From Phoronis australis (taxonomy: Eukaryota; Phoronida; Phoronidae), in contig NMRA01000249.1 of NCBI GenBank assembly GCA_002633005.1, positions 1,850 through 63,849 on the forward strand: a DNA stretch of 62,000 bases, read 5' to 3'. This document shows positions 13,615-20,715 of the stretch, in pieces; within the stretch, counting starts at the first letter, position 1, and the number at the start of each line of letters is the position of its first letter. The position numbers and the translations under genes were made by a program. Below the pieces are notes generated by a model that ran no database searches, was not told the origin of the DNA, and worked only from the letters and a program-made list of their open reading frames with translations.

Positions 13615-15957
13615 TGCATAAAAGCGTGCAGATGTCATCAATTGTTGTCGGATACCAGGAGGCATCGCAATCCTTGCGTCAAATTTGTGAATTTTTCGGT
13701 TGTTTTATTATTTTTATGAGATTGTGTGACATTTCTCTATTTCTTTAGTTCGAAGTTTGTTTAAAAAATACCAGTGTTTGATGTGACACGTGTGCCAGTG
13801 GATTAACAGTGACTGCTTCCATGCGCTACATATTTTACCTGACCGGAAATGTTTGGCAATGTTATAAGGCACCATAGACACCGGTCGTTATTTTTGTCTG
13901 CTGAAACATTTTTCTGAATAAACAAACGTAATAATACTGTAAACAAAACACCAGACATGAAAAGTAAATTCACAGGCACATGCACACGTGCATGCTCTCC
14001 AACACCAAAATATATTAGTCAGTTTGTAAGATTGTCATATGAATGACCCAGAATGCGCTCAAACACAAAGTTCTGTTTTTCAGTCAGTGTGATTGTCATA
14101 GAATATATGAGTGAGATCTTACGCACTCAAACGTACAAAGGTGAACTCGTCAGTCCGTATGGTTGACAAAATTATGCACTAAAACACACAAAGTTATATT
14201 GGACATTCAGAGTGATTGAAAGAAAGAAAATATGTGGGAGCTCAACATTCCACTTGTTTACGCAACACACGTCACTGTCGATGTTTTAACACCATTTTGG
14301 CACTAAACCAACATACCTAGAAGGTTGCACATTTCTTCATCAATCTTCCCGTCGCAATCGTTGTCTATTCCGTCACCAATAGATGGAGATGTCGGAGTAC
14401 ACTGAAAAAGCGTCCCCAACATTCCAATTTCGATTACGCCAAATGTACTACAGTGAACTAGGAGAAGGAGTGCTACATAAAAGTAACATGTCACTTGACT
14501 AGCGTATATGTACTCTCTCATCAAACACCTTCTTAGTAAGGAGAGAGGACCACCAAAAATAAAAAAATCAAAGATATTAAAATGTTTCAACTTGTATTGA
14601 CTGAATTAACTTACATTAAAACAAAGCGGCAACAGTATCTTTAAATGAACAATTAGAAATTGGTGGTCCGTCTATTTTCGGTGACCATGAATTTTCTAGA
14701 ATTAGATTTTTCAGAAATGTGTGCACCGTAAGACAAAATTGCTGACTTAAATCTAAAGACACATTCCATGCTACAGGCCCCTGAAGTACATGTAAACCTC
14801 TTCGAATCAAAATGAAAAAAGACACGATACATTACCTGAGCACTTGAAAACTGTACATCTGTAAATATTTAAAAAAATATAAGTTGTAAACCAGTACCCC
14901 AATTAAATTTACGGTTTGACAACTTTGGGTGTACATTTTCTTTGACTTTACAAATATTTGTATAGTTAATAAGTTTAAAGCTCGCACGTTGAAAACACAT
15001 AGTGGCAGATAATTTACTTTTCCGTTCTTTCAAAACAATATATGTTGCATCAAAAATACTCCATCACTATCCTTTTTAAAAAAGGACAATGTTACGAGAA
15101 ATTGTGAGCTCTCATAACAATGTTACAAGATTTTGAAAACTGACAAAAGAACAATTTTGATTTCATTATTAAAGAATTTGGCGAGAATTTTCCGCGGGCC
15201 TATTATCGTAAAACTTTATACTAAGCTATGAATACAGCTATGCGACGTTAATTTCCAAACTGTGTCAACTGTCCATCCAGTGATGTAAAGTAATTGAAGG
15301 TGAAAACGCTGGGTACATATCCATTGCATTTCACAAAGGGAAGCATACATGCCACATATCCGATAACTAGGGTAAGGCGGACGTTTTCGCTCAGTGCATG
15401 AAAACGAATGTTTAATGCGAAAACCGGGGTGCAAAAACACCTGTCTCTGGCAGTTGATGATGGCTTCCGCCTCGCCGTCCACACACAGACTTACTTGCTC
15501 CAGGTTAACTTCCGTCACTTGTAATCTCTGTGTGGCCGCAAAATTGGTGTATGGCGGAAGCAATTATCAACTGCTGTTACATGCAGACGTTGTTTTTCTT
15601 GCGCGCGCTTTTGGGTGTTCATTGTCACGCACAGAGCGACAACTTCCGTCTTACCCCAGTTATCAGGTTATCAGATGTGTGTGTGTGGGGGGGGGNGAGG
15701 GGGGACGCTCCACTTAAACTGAGTGGGGCGAATTGCGCTAGTGACAGTTGTTCTAGAGTAGGGTGTGTGTGGACGAGACGTACAGAAATTAGTGAATACT
15801 TCTAGCTCGCGGTCAGACGTCAATTATGAAGTAAGAAAACGCAAGACGCCTTGAGGTTTCTCGATCAGCATACATGGCAGTGTTAGTAAGAGCAAATTTA
15901 CTTACAATAAGTGGACAGGAAGTAAATTAGGCAGGCCAACAGTGCTCCGTTCTTCAT
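1372..15957 (-). CDS. Gene model: secreted modular IgGFc-binding-domain protein with DxDxDG repeats, 13 exons, 3' end outside window
   Basis: The model joins exons at 15957-15906, 14858-14836, 14401-14317, 11634-10222, 9692-9652, 9338-9254, 8909-7491, 6599-6553, 6302-6218, 5848-4430, 3541-3495, 3242-3158 and 2790-1372. All have GT/AG borders and matching phases, giving 2,073 codons plus one base. The predicted order is signal peptide, then four repeats of acidic motif, IgGFc-binding N-terminal-type domain and acidic motif. FCGBP-like proteins with this domain are usually secreted, in mucus or as recognition proteins. The DxDxDG...DEDC and DNDCDGxxDEExC motifs resemble the cysteine-containing acidic metal-binding repeats of MopE type, so calcium or metal binding is inferred. 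The left edge of the window matches sequence about 120 bp below the 47-bp exon of the next unit, so at least one more unit probably lies to the left. The large exons and their flanking small exons are secure. The extreme 5' end is less so. Confidence 0.82.
3158..3242 (-). CDS. Exon 12: 85-bp acidic motif exon
   Basis: Acceptor GGTTTTTTCAG|TGC and donor CGCCG|GTAAGC enclose 85 bp, phase 0 to 1. It encodes CIPSQSSIGDG then VDNDCDGNVDEEVC and NSA. It splices to the unit 1 large exon. Confidence 0.85.
3495..3541 (-). CDS. Exon 11: 47-bp DxDxDG motif exon
   Basis: Acceptor TTCTGCTGCAG|AC and donor CCGTCG|GTAAGTAG enclose 47 bp (phase 1 in, phase 0 out). It encodes DNDGDGLADEDCRKPS with the incoming G. 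Confidence 0.82.
4430..5848 (-). CDS. Exon 10: IgGFc-binding N-terminal-type domain, unit 2
   Basis: This 1,419-bp exon, phase 1 to 1, has acceptor CACCTTACAG|AC and donor CGAAAG|GTATTG. It has the same module order as units 1 and 3. A stretch of about 590 bp is identical to unit 1, synonymous sites included (this copy about 4915-5504). Differences from unit 1 are clustered near both exon ends, for example PLFID against QLLID. Confidence 0.93.
6218..6302 (-). CDS. Exon 9: 85-bp acidic motif exon
   Basis: Acceptor CTTTTCAG|TGC and donor CGTCG|GTAAGG enclose 85 bp, phase 0 to 1. It encodes CIPSQSSIGDG then VDNDCDGNVDEEVC. It is nearly identical to the exon at 3158-3242 (unit 1). Confidence 0.85.
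6553..6599 (-). CDS. Exon 8: 47-bp DxDxDG motif exon
   Basis: Acceptor TCTGCTGCAG|AC and donor CCGTCG|GTAAGTAG enclose 47 bp (phase 1 in, phase 0 out). With the incoming G it encodes DNDGDGLTDEDCRKPS. It is almost identical to the exon at 3495-3541, from which it differs by an Ala/Thr codon. Confidence 0.82.
7491..8909 (-). CDS. Exon 7: IgGFc-binding N-terminal-type domain, unit 3
   Basis: This 1,419-bp exon (473 codons, phase 1 to 1) has acceptor GCTTTTACAG|AC and donor CGAAAG|GTATTG. Its layout is DDDGDGRIDEDC, then the IgGFc-binding-type domain with FLALPTHLQGTRYYTVSYWP, RDHLVEQLPPV, RTTGD and EPADPSMMLIPP, then a cysteine and DNVDNDCDGSIDEEECD. It is nearly identical to units 1 and 2 except in a patch at about 7970-8200. 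The preceding intron is open in frame back to an ATG at 9024 with a hydrophobic stretch (see findings). Codons after 7491 up to a stop at 7465 are intronic read-through. Confidence 0.93.
9254..9338 (-). CDS. Exon 6: 85-bp acidic motif exon
   Basis: Acceptor ACATTTCAG|TGC and donor GCCG|GTAAATG enclose 85 bp, phase 0 to 1. It encodes CVPSDPSIGDG then VDNDCDGKVDEEVC and NSA. It is homologous to the exons at 6218-6302 and 3158-3242. Together with the 41-bp exon it forms the two-exon cassette that precedes each large domain. Confidence 0.85.
9652..9692 (-). CDS. Exon 5: 41-bp DxDxDG motif exon
   Basis: Acceptor GTGTTACAG|ACAAC and donor AAAAAA|GTGAGTAT enclose 41 bp (phase 1 in, phase 0 out). 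With the G from the previous exon it encodes DNDGDGRVDEDCKK. It matches the 47-bp exons of units 1 and 2 but is two codons shorter at its 3' end. Confidence 0.8.
9693..10221 (-). other. Intron following unit 4, not homologous to the other large introns
   Basis: About 530 bp between the unit 4 donor and the 41-bp exon acceptor. It contains an unrelated open frame on the plus strand (9849-10142) with no recognisable domain. I see no other feature in it. Confidence 0.5.
10222..11634 (-). CDS. Exon 4: IgGFc-binding N-terminal-type domain, unit 4 (oldest, most divergent copy)
   Basis: This 1,413-bp open exon (471 codons, phase 1 to 1) has acceptor CCTTGCAG|AC and donor GTTG|GTAAGT. It starts with the acidic motif DDDSDGKVDEDC, continues with a domain of about 420 residues and ends with a cysteine followed by DKVDNDCDGTIDEEDC. 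Family landmarks shared with the other copies are FLALPSHVQGKRYYTMSYWP, TRDHLVEQMPPV, RTTGD and EPADPAMMLIPP. These match the IgGFc-binding protein N-terminal domain of FCGBP-like proteins. It differs at many positions from the three other units, so it branched off before their recent expansion. The following intron is also shorter (about 530 bp, against about 890 bp in the others). Confidence 0.92.
11690..13460. repeat. Degenerate long-period repeat array (about 400 bp) in intron 3 of the IgGFc-type gene
   Basis: A block containing 'cactag(a)gggcaca', 'cttcggatcc', 'gttgtcaacttc', 'aataaagatc', 'gatacagctat' and 'atttcatgaaaatc' recurs at about 11930, 12325 and 12745, with a diverged copy near 13400. 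The spacing is about 400 bp. The same family, including an 'acattccc(t)acaagagcaa' segment, occurs again at 21480-21850. It has no coding capacity and is probably a decayed dispersed element. Confidence 0.6.
13556..13609. repeat. (TA)n microsatellite
   Basis: 27 TA dinucleotides in a row inside intron 3. They create spurious IYIYIY reading frames on both strands. Confidence 0.97.
14317..14401 (-). CDS. Exon 3: 85-bp acidic metal-binding-type motif exon
   Basis: Acceptor CTTTTTCAG|TGT and donor CTAG|GTATGT bound an 85-bp exon (phase 0 in, phase 1 out). It encodes CTPTSPSIGDG followed by IDNDCDGKIDEEMC. This is the first of four related 85-bp exons, with the shared pattern C-x6-IGDG[VI]DNDCDGxxDEExC. 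The last base G combines with AC of the next exon to make the first Asp of the following DxDxDG loop. Confidence 0.85.
14836..14858 (-). CDS. Exon 2: probable 23-bp micro-exon linking the signal peptide to the first acidic motif
   Basis: The minus strand reads TTTACAG|ATGTACAG...GCTCAG|GTAATG, giving 23 bp between an AG acceptor and a GT donor. Entered in phase 1 from exon 1 it encodes YVQFSSAQ and leaves in phase 0, exactly what the next exon needs. The result is a plausible mature N-terminus running from the signal peptide into CTPTSPSIGDG. It is short enough to have arisen by chance, so the call rests on phase, splice sites and the product making sense. Confidence 0.5.
15357..15668. repeat. 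Foldback (imperfect hairpin) element of about 310 bp in the first intron
   Basis: The left arm starts GATAACTAGGGTAAGGCGGA, and the reverse complement of the right arm (from about 15665 downward) reads GATAACTGGGGTAAGACGGA. Inner parts also pair: CAGTTGATGATGGCTTCCGCC-like sequence at 15451-15472 against its complement at 15553-15575, and CCACACACAGACTTAC at 15479-15494 against its complement near 15520-15535. The turn is near 15507. The arms account for the unrelated ORFs seen here on both strands. Confidence 0.75.
15906..15957 (-). CDS. Exon 1: start codon and signal peptide
   Basis: Reading the minus strand, an ATG in a reasonable context (G at -3) opens MKNGALLACLIYFLSTY, a short basic start followed by a hydrophobic core, as expected of a secretory signal peptide. 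The exon ends after one base of a codon at a strong donor, TTATT|GTAAGTAA (phase 1), which fits the phase needed downstream. Upstream on the minus strand there is a possible acceptor (TCATTCCAG) 11 bases before the ATG, so a 5' UTR intron is possible. It was chosen as exon 1 because it is the only ATG, signal peptide and donor combination seen between the first acidic exon and the edge of the gene, and the protein family is secreted. Confidence 0.68.
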
Positions 15958-16060
15958 TGCGGCGGTGTCCTGGAATGATAAAAAGGAAAGTGCTGCAGTT
16001 TTTATTGGCCATCCGCACAAGGAGATAAAAATCTAGCTCACTGATCAGCGTAACTCAGAC
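15958..16060 (-). promoter_or_regulatory. Possible proximal promoter of the IgGFc-type gene
   Basis: On the minus strand, about 50 bp before the start codon there is GGCCAAT followed by AAAAACTG, and an AGATAAAAAT box lies further up. These resemble CCAAT and TATA/GATA-type elements. A TTTTTATC next to a possible AG acceptor lies between them and the ATG. The start of transcription cannot be fixed from sequence, and this is only a suggestion. Confidence 0.25.
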
Positions 16061-17690
16061 TGGGTGGAAATTTCAACTTTCGCCGCTTGTGATGCGCCTA
16101 CATGTTCATCATTTTCCCCTAACCATAGCAATTTTCATTATCACCATGACTGAGTTACACTGCATCCGTGATTGAAACTGACTTCCTCAAACATTGGGTA
16201 ACACCGTGATTGAACTAATTAATAAACAACCGAACTATTTAATGTATAACTCTGCTTTAAATTGCTAAAATACAAGAATGTCCGTGCGCATGCTCTGTCG
16301 ACTTCTAACTCAACTCAATAATGACTACAAACGGATATCTAGGCCTATACTGGCTCTCAAAGTCTAATGCACACCACAAGCACGAATATACATGTACTTC
16401 TGAGGTTCTCGTGGACCCCAGCTTTTCTGTTTGTCACGTTTAGGGAGGTTTCGTAAAAGTTTTCAAAGGAATAGTGTTTGTATTTCAAGTCAGTGACCTT
16501 TCGTGTGTGTATTTTACACCTCCAAACATGGGCGCACCCAGGGGGGGGGGCAAAGTGGGCAAATAGGTCCGCCTCAGTGAAACAGAAAGTCCGAGTAAAC
16601 AAGACAAAAGTCCACAAAGTCCACAGGAATTCGGCGGGGATGCACATTTCGTAGGCCTGAACCTAGTGGCCCCGTTTTTTTGAGTCCTCTTTCAGTTTAT
16701 TCAGTAAAAAGGTCCGCATACCGTAAAATTCGAGCCCCACCTCAATAAATTTAGGCTGGGTGCACGCATGCCAAATGACGATACCACAGACATGTTTGCC
16801 GTTTAGCCGACACGCCCCAAGTTATTTCATAGGCGAGGCAATGAAAGCTTCACTCAGTAGTACAGGTAGGCCAGCCGTACACAATGCCGCTTTTGTATAG
16901 AACGTTGGCCCCTTCGGCGACGCTTTTGTTACGATCTCCAGTCTTTTTGTGTTCCAGCTATTTCCTACTTCAACATTCAGCCGACGGCATGTCTTACGTA
17001 ACGGTTCATTCCACAGTCATGGTTTGCATGTTCCGGTGTAGAGCATTTGTGATTAGAACCATTTATTCCGATAAAACAGCCGGAACGGCATGCCTTTGCC
17101 TTTCGCAAGTGCAGTACGTGCTCTCGATCGGTACGCACCAAGATATCGGCTGCAGGTCGGGCCTGGCAAAATTTCTATCAAAATTTATTTTGCCACATTT
17201 TGTCAACAGTTTCAGTACAAGCTTGGTGTTATTGCAGTTAGGTCCGATGTATTATTTTATCTCAGTTTGCAGGCTGGTAGCAGACTTTTGTACTTCCGGT
17301 TTCACGGTTAGTTCAAAATGGCGGTGTGTTCTTCAGCGGGTCGGAATCATGAGTAGCGCGTTTATTTAAACATTCTTCGACTACGGAATGTGTATTGGTT
17401 ATGGGATAGGTACTGCTTGGTTCCTTATAACTTCTTCTAACTATGTAAAACGGGTTAAAACGTGTAATACTAGGACTTTAAGGAGAGCACTCCGTTTTTT
17501 ATTTCAGTTTGATGCAGAATATGTTAGGAATATGTGGATTGTTGCCTGTCAACTTTGAAATTTCGCTAGATGAACGGCTTAAATTTTACCACTAGATGTC
17601 GCGCATGTCATAACTCTACTACCTTCATGAACATTCATCTAAATTATCCCCGACATATCGGGTTCTGTTCAACAATATCACGCCTACCAC
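16061..17690. other. Intergenic stretch without a recognised gene
   Basis: An open frame of 161 codons at 16884-17369 (+) has no recognisable domain. Positions 16510-16680 belong to a dispersed repeat with a second copy at 27740-27880. Nothing else is supported. Confidence 0.5.
16510..16680. repeat. Dispersed repeat family, copy 1
   Basis: This segment shares AGGTCCGCCTCAGT, a CTCCGA/GTCCGA block, 'acaaaagtcca', 'aattcggcg(ggg)atgcaca' and 'cgtaggcctgaac' with 27740-27890, where AGGTCCGTCTCAG and 'attcggcgaatgcaca' occur in the same order. It lies beside a G-run after 'ggcgcaccca'. Confidence 0.6.
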
Positions 17691-20000
17691 CAGGTCATCT
17701 GGCAGAGGTTCCTACCATAATAACTCATGAACAGTAGGGTTTATTCTTCTCTTTGCTAGTCGCTATGGCTCGTATGCAAGTGAGGTGAATTCTTTATTAA
17801 CAGTCTGTTACACAATACATCGGATGTACTCAGCTGTATTCGAAGCATTGATGACTACAAGAAAGTCTTCTAGATAAACCACCACGATATATCCGATACA
17901 TGGATTCCTCTATCGGCCGCTAGGATCGCCCGTGCAAGACCTCTTTAGGATTAACTCACGATATATCTGATGCATTTCATATTCTGATCTCTTTACTTAC
18001 CACTAGGGTCGACTACCAGAGATTCCACTAAAAACTCGTGATATATCTATTACATTGATTCCCTTATTGGCTGCTAGGATGACACATGCAAGAACTCCTC
18101 TTATGATAAACTCACGATATATTGTTGACATTCCGTACTCTGGTCTCTTAACGTTCCACTATAGGGTAACCTATTCCACCAAATAATACATGATATGTCG
18201 GATATATGGGTTCCCTTATTGGCTGGTAGGCTCGCATGATAGACCCCTTCTTTATTAACTCATGATATACCGGATGCGTTCAACATTATGCGCTCTTTAC
18301 TTGCCACTAGGGGTCGTCTACTATATAACTCATCATATATCGGAAACATACAATGTATTGACTCCCTTATTGGCCGCTGGGCTCGCACATGCATGAGCTT
18401 CTTTTTATTGACTCATACCGTATTAAAGCATCACCTGATCTCATCACTTGCCACTGGGGTCACCAATTCTACCAAATAATGTGTATTAATAGAGTATATT
18501 CGATGCATTCCTTTCATTCATTGTGAAGAGAATTGTGACAGTAAATACCCGTGCAAATGGTGGCTTGGCAGTACCAGATATAAACGTTACCTATAACTCA
18601 TTGTTAGCAATATGGGTTCAGCGTTATGTAGGAGAAAACAGATACTGGAAATCCTTTTCAAATTTCCTTTTTAGGAGGTACTGGTGTGCATTGCTTTTTA
18701 AATCTAATTTTGCTGCCAACTTGTTGCCTTTGGAAGATACCACCAATTTTTATTGTGACTTGTTGGATGCATGGGAAAATGTTAGCTTTGTTTTACACAG
18801 CGAAACTGATATTGTTAGTCAGGTAATATGGAACAGGAATATTTTGGTTGATGGCAAATCTGTTTTTCAGTGGGTTCTACAAGGCTGACATAATTTATGT
18901 AAAAGATATATTAGATGTTCAAAACAAGTTTTTGTCTTGGGAAGTTATAATACTCTGCTTTGATGAAGGCACTTTAGTTACCTACATGTAATAGAATGAA
19001 CCCTTCCACGACAAATTCAATGGACGACTTTCAGTACAGACAGATTAATACACAATCAACTAGAAATTACTTTTTTATATAAAACGATTTCACAACCCGA
19101 TGTAGAACACAGATTAAGTGATATTTATTCAGAACAACAACTTGGAAAGATTTACGCGTTGCCATTCAGACTTGTACTCCTTGCCAAAGTTAAAACTTGT
19201 AAATATTGTGGGCATAGTAGAGTTTACACAAAGTATCTTTTGAAAAAGATGAAGATCATAAGAGATGGTAGTTGTTTGTCCTGTAATGCTGTTGAAACAT
19301 TTGATCATTTGTTTTGTGATTGTGGTGCAAAGTTAAAGCTTTGTTAAGTAATACAACAAAGCGAACCATAGATTTAGTAAAGACTAATATTTTATACGCG
19401 TATTTTGGATCTACTTTTGAAGAGATTAGTACTGTACTAACTTTATGATAGTACTTCATATTTCAGTCATCTTTGGACCATAGCAAAACTACTTTTGAAA
19501 AATTTTCATATTCCTTGTATTATTACATATCAAAGTTAGACGAAAGCTGATCATAAGTTAAAAAAAAACTGAATTTCACCTTTTGAGAAGCCCTCTGTAT
19601 ATTTACTCGCACCTGTATAATTTTGGAAGTAACACGTACATTAAGAGTGCGTGGGTGTATGAATGGTGAGTGAATGTTGTACCTTTTCTACTACATGATA
19701 GTTATTAGTTAGCATTTGCTGTTATTTTCATTCTTTTGGGAAATAAAATATTTACTTATTATAAAAAAATAATTGCCTTCTAGGATCGCATGCAAGGCAT
19801 CCTTTTTATAAATTCATGATCTTTCGGATACGTTCCATATTCTGAACTCTAAACTTGCCTCTAAGGTCGCCTATTCTACTAAATAACTCATGATATATCG
19901 CATACATCTCTCTTATTGGCCGCGAGGCTCGCATGCATGACCTACTCCTTATTAAGTCAAAATACATCGGATACAAGGGACCCAGGTTTTATCACCACTG
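17690..20000. repeat. Tandem satellite array, period about 152 bp, interrupted by a LINE
   Basis: The motif 'ccttattggccgctagg' recurs at about 17908, 18062, 18214, 18365 and, after the LINE, 19911. The pre-LINE spacings are 151-154 bp. Each unit also carries two copies of 'aactcatgatatatcgga' with 'cattc', and a 'ttgccactagggtcgcctattc' segment. Units are diverged by point changes, which suggests an old array. Confidence 0.8.
18511..19770 (+). mobile_element. Truncated, frameshifted non-LTR retrotransposon (CR1/L2-like 3' part)
   Basis: The frame from 18517 encodes ORF2 C-terminal sequence with GGLAVPDINVTYNSLLAIW and NRNILVDGKSVFQW. It shifts frame near 18880 and continues as GFYKADIIYVKDILDVQNKF. 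A further segment at about 19105-19345 encodes IYSEQQLGKIYALPFRL and a CX2C...C...HLFCDC cysteine cluster, as in the C-terminal domain of such LINEs. An A/T-rich tail ends at 'ttattataaaaaaataa'. The satellite array resumes directly afterwards, which marks both insertion borders. Confidence 0.85.
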
Positions 20001-20394
20001 CCATCTAATGAGCATTTTCTGGGATATCTATATTCAGGCATTTATTGAAATCGTAACCAATATTTCACTCATCTTGTAAAGTACTTAACATACATGATAT
20101 CGACGCAATTCATCCAGTACAACGGCATTGGTAGTTTTTGAGTAGAATCAACATTTATTTACAAAATATAATTTGTATGTTTTCTACGGAGCTGTACTGC
20201 TCTCTTACGTCCTTCTCTTCAGTGGCCCGCCATTTGGAAAGTCCACGATATTAGTTTGACATATTTATATCCAGTCCAACGTTGTCACAGAAATTTTCAA
20301 AATTGTTTTTGCAGATTGGTATGAGTGGTCGCTATATCGTCGGTACACACTTAGCGTAAAACGTCAGGTAGTTATGGATCTATAAAAACACCAG

Positions 20395-20715
20395 AAGATG
20401 AGGAATATTTCCATATCATAATCAGTTCATTTAAGAACGATATAAACAAAGCCGGACTAAGGATACGACCCTGTCCAACACCTGTATTACAACTAAAAAT
20501 ATCTGTATGCAGACATGAATTCTTACACACGATTTCAAATTCTCGCACAACGATTTCACCACCTTCCTAACATTTCCATATATACCACTTGATATCAGAG
20601 TATCAAACAGAATCTTACGTTGAAGGGAGTCGAAAGCCTTGGCAAAGTCAATAAATAAGTAATACACAACTTCTCCCGTTTTTGTTGCATAGATATTTTT
20701 GTATCAAGGCATTTC
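20395..20715 (-). pseudogene. LINE reverse transcriptase fragment, frameshifted
   Basis: The minus strand encodes YYLFIDFAKAFDSL and LISSGIYGN, typical of reverse transcriptase motif A in CR1/L2-type elements. After a frameshift near 20515 it continues with DIFSCNTGVGQGRILSPALF, the motif B region. No intact ORF remains. It lies opposite in orientation to the LINE at 18.5-19.8 kb, so it comes from a separate insertion. Confidence 0.85.

Noticed and set aside
13321-13719. ORFs on both strands through IYIYIY repeats, and similarly TH/CV repeats at 33301-33669
   Set aside because: They are translations of the TA and CA microsatellites.
14616-14819. Minus-strand open frame from an AG acceptor (before GGGCCTGTAGC) to a TAA four bases before a GTAAGT donor
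   Set aside because: The stop just before the donor and the wrong phase prevent joining to exon 3. It could be a poison exon, but nothing supports that.
16884-17369. 161-codon open frame on the plus strand
   Set aside because: No recognisable domain, unusual composition and overlapping alternative frames. A chance ORF of this length is expected in 62 kb.
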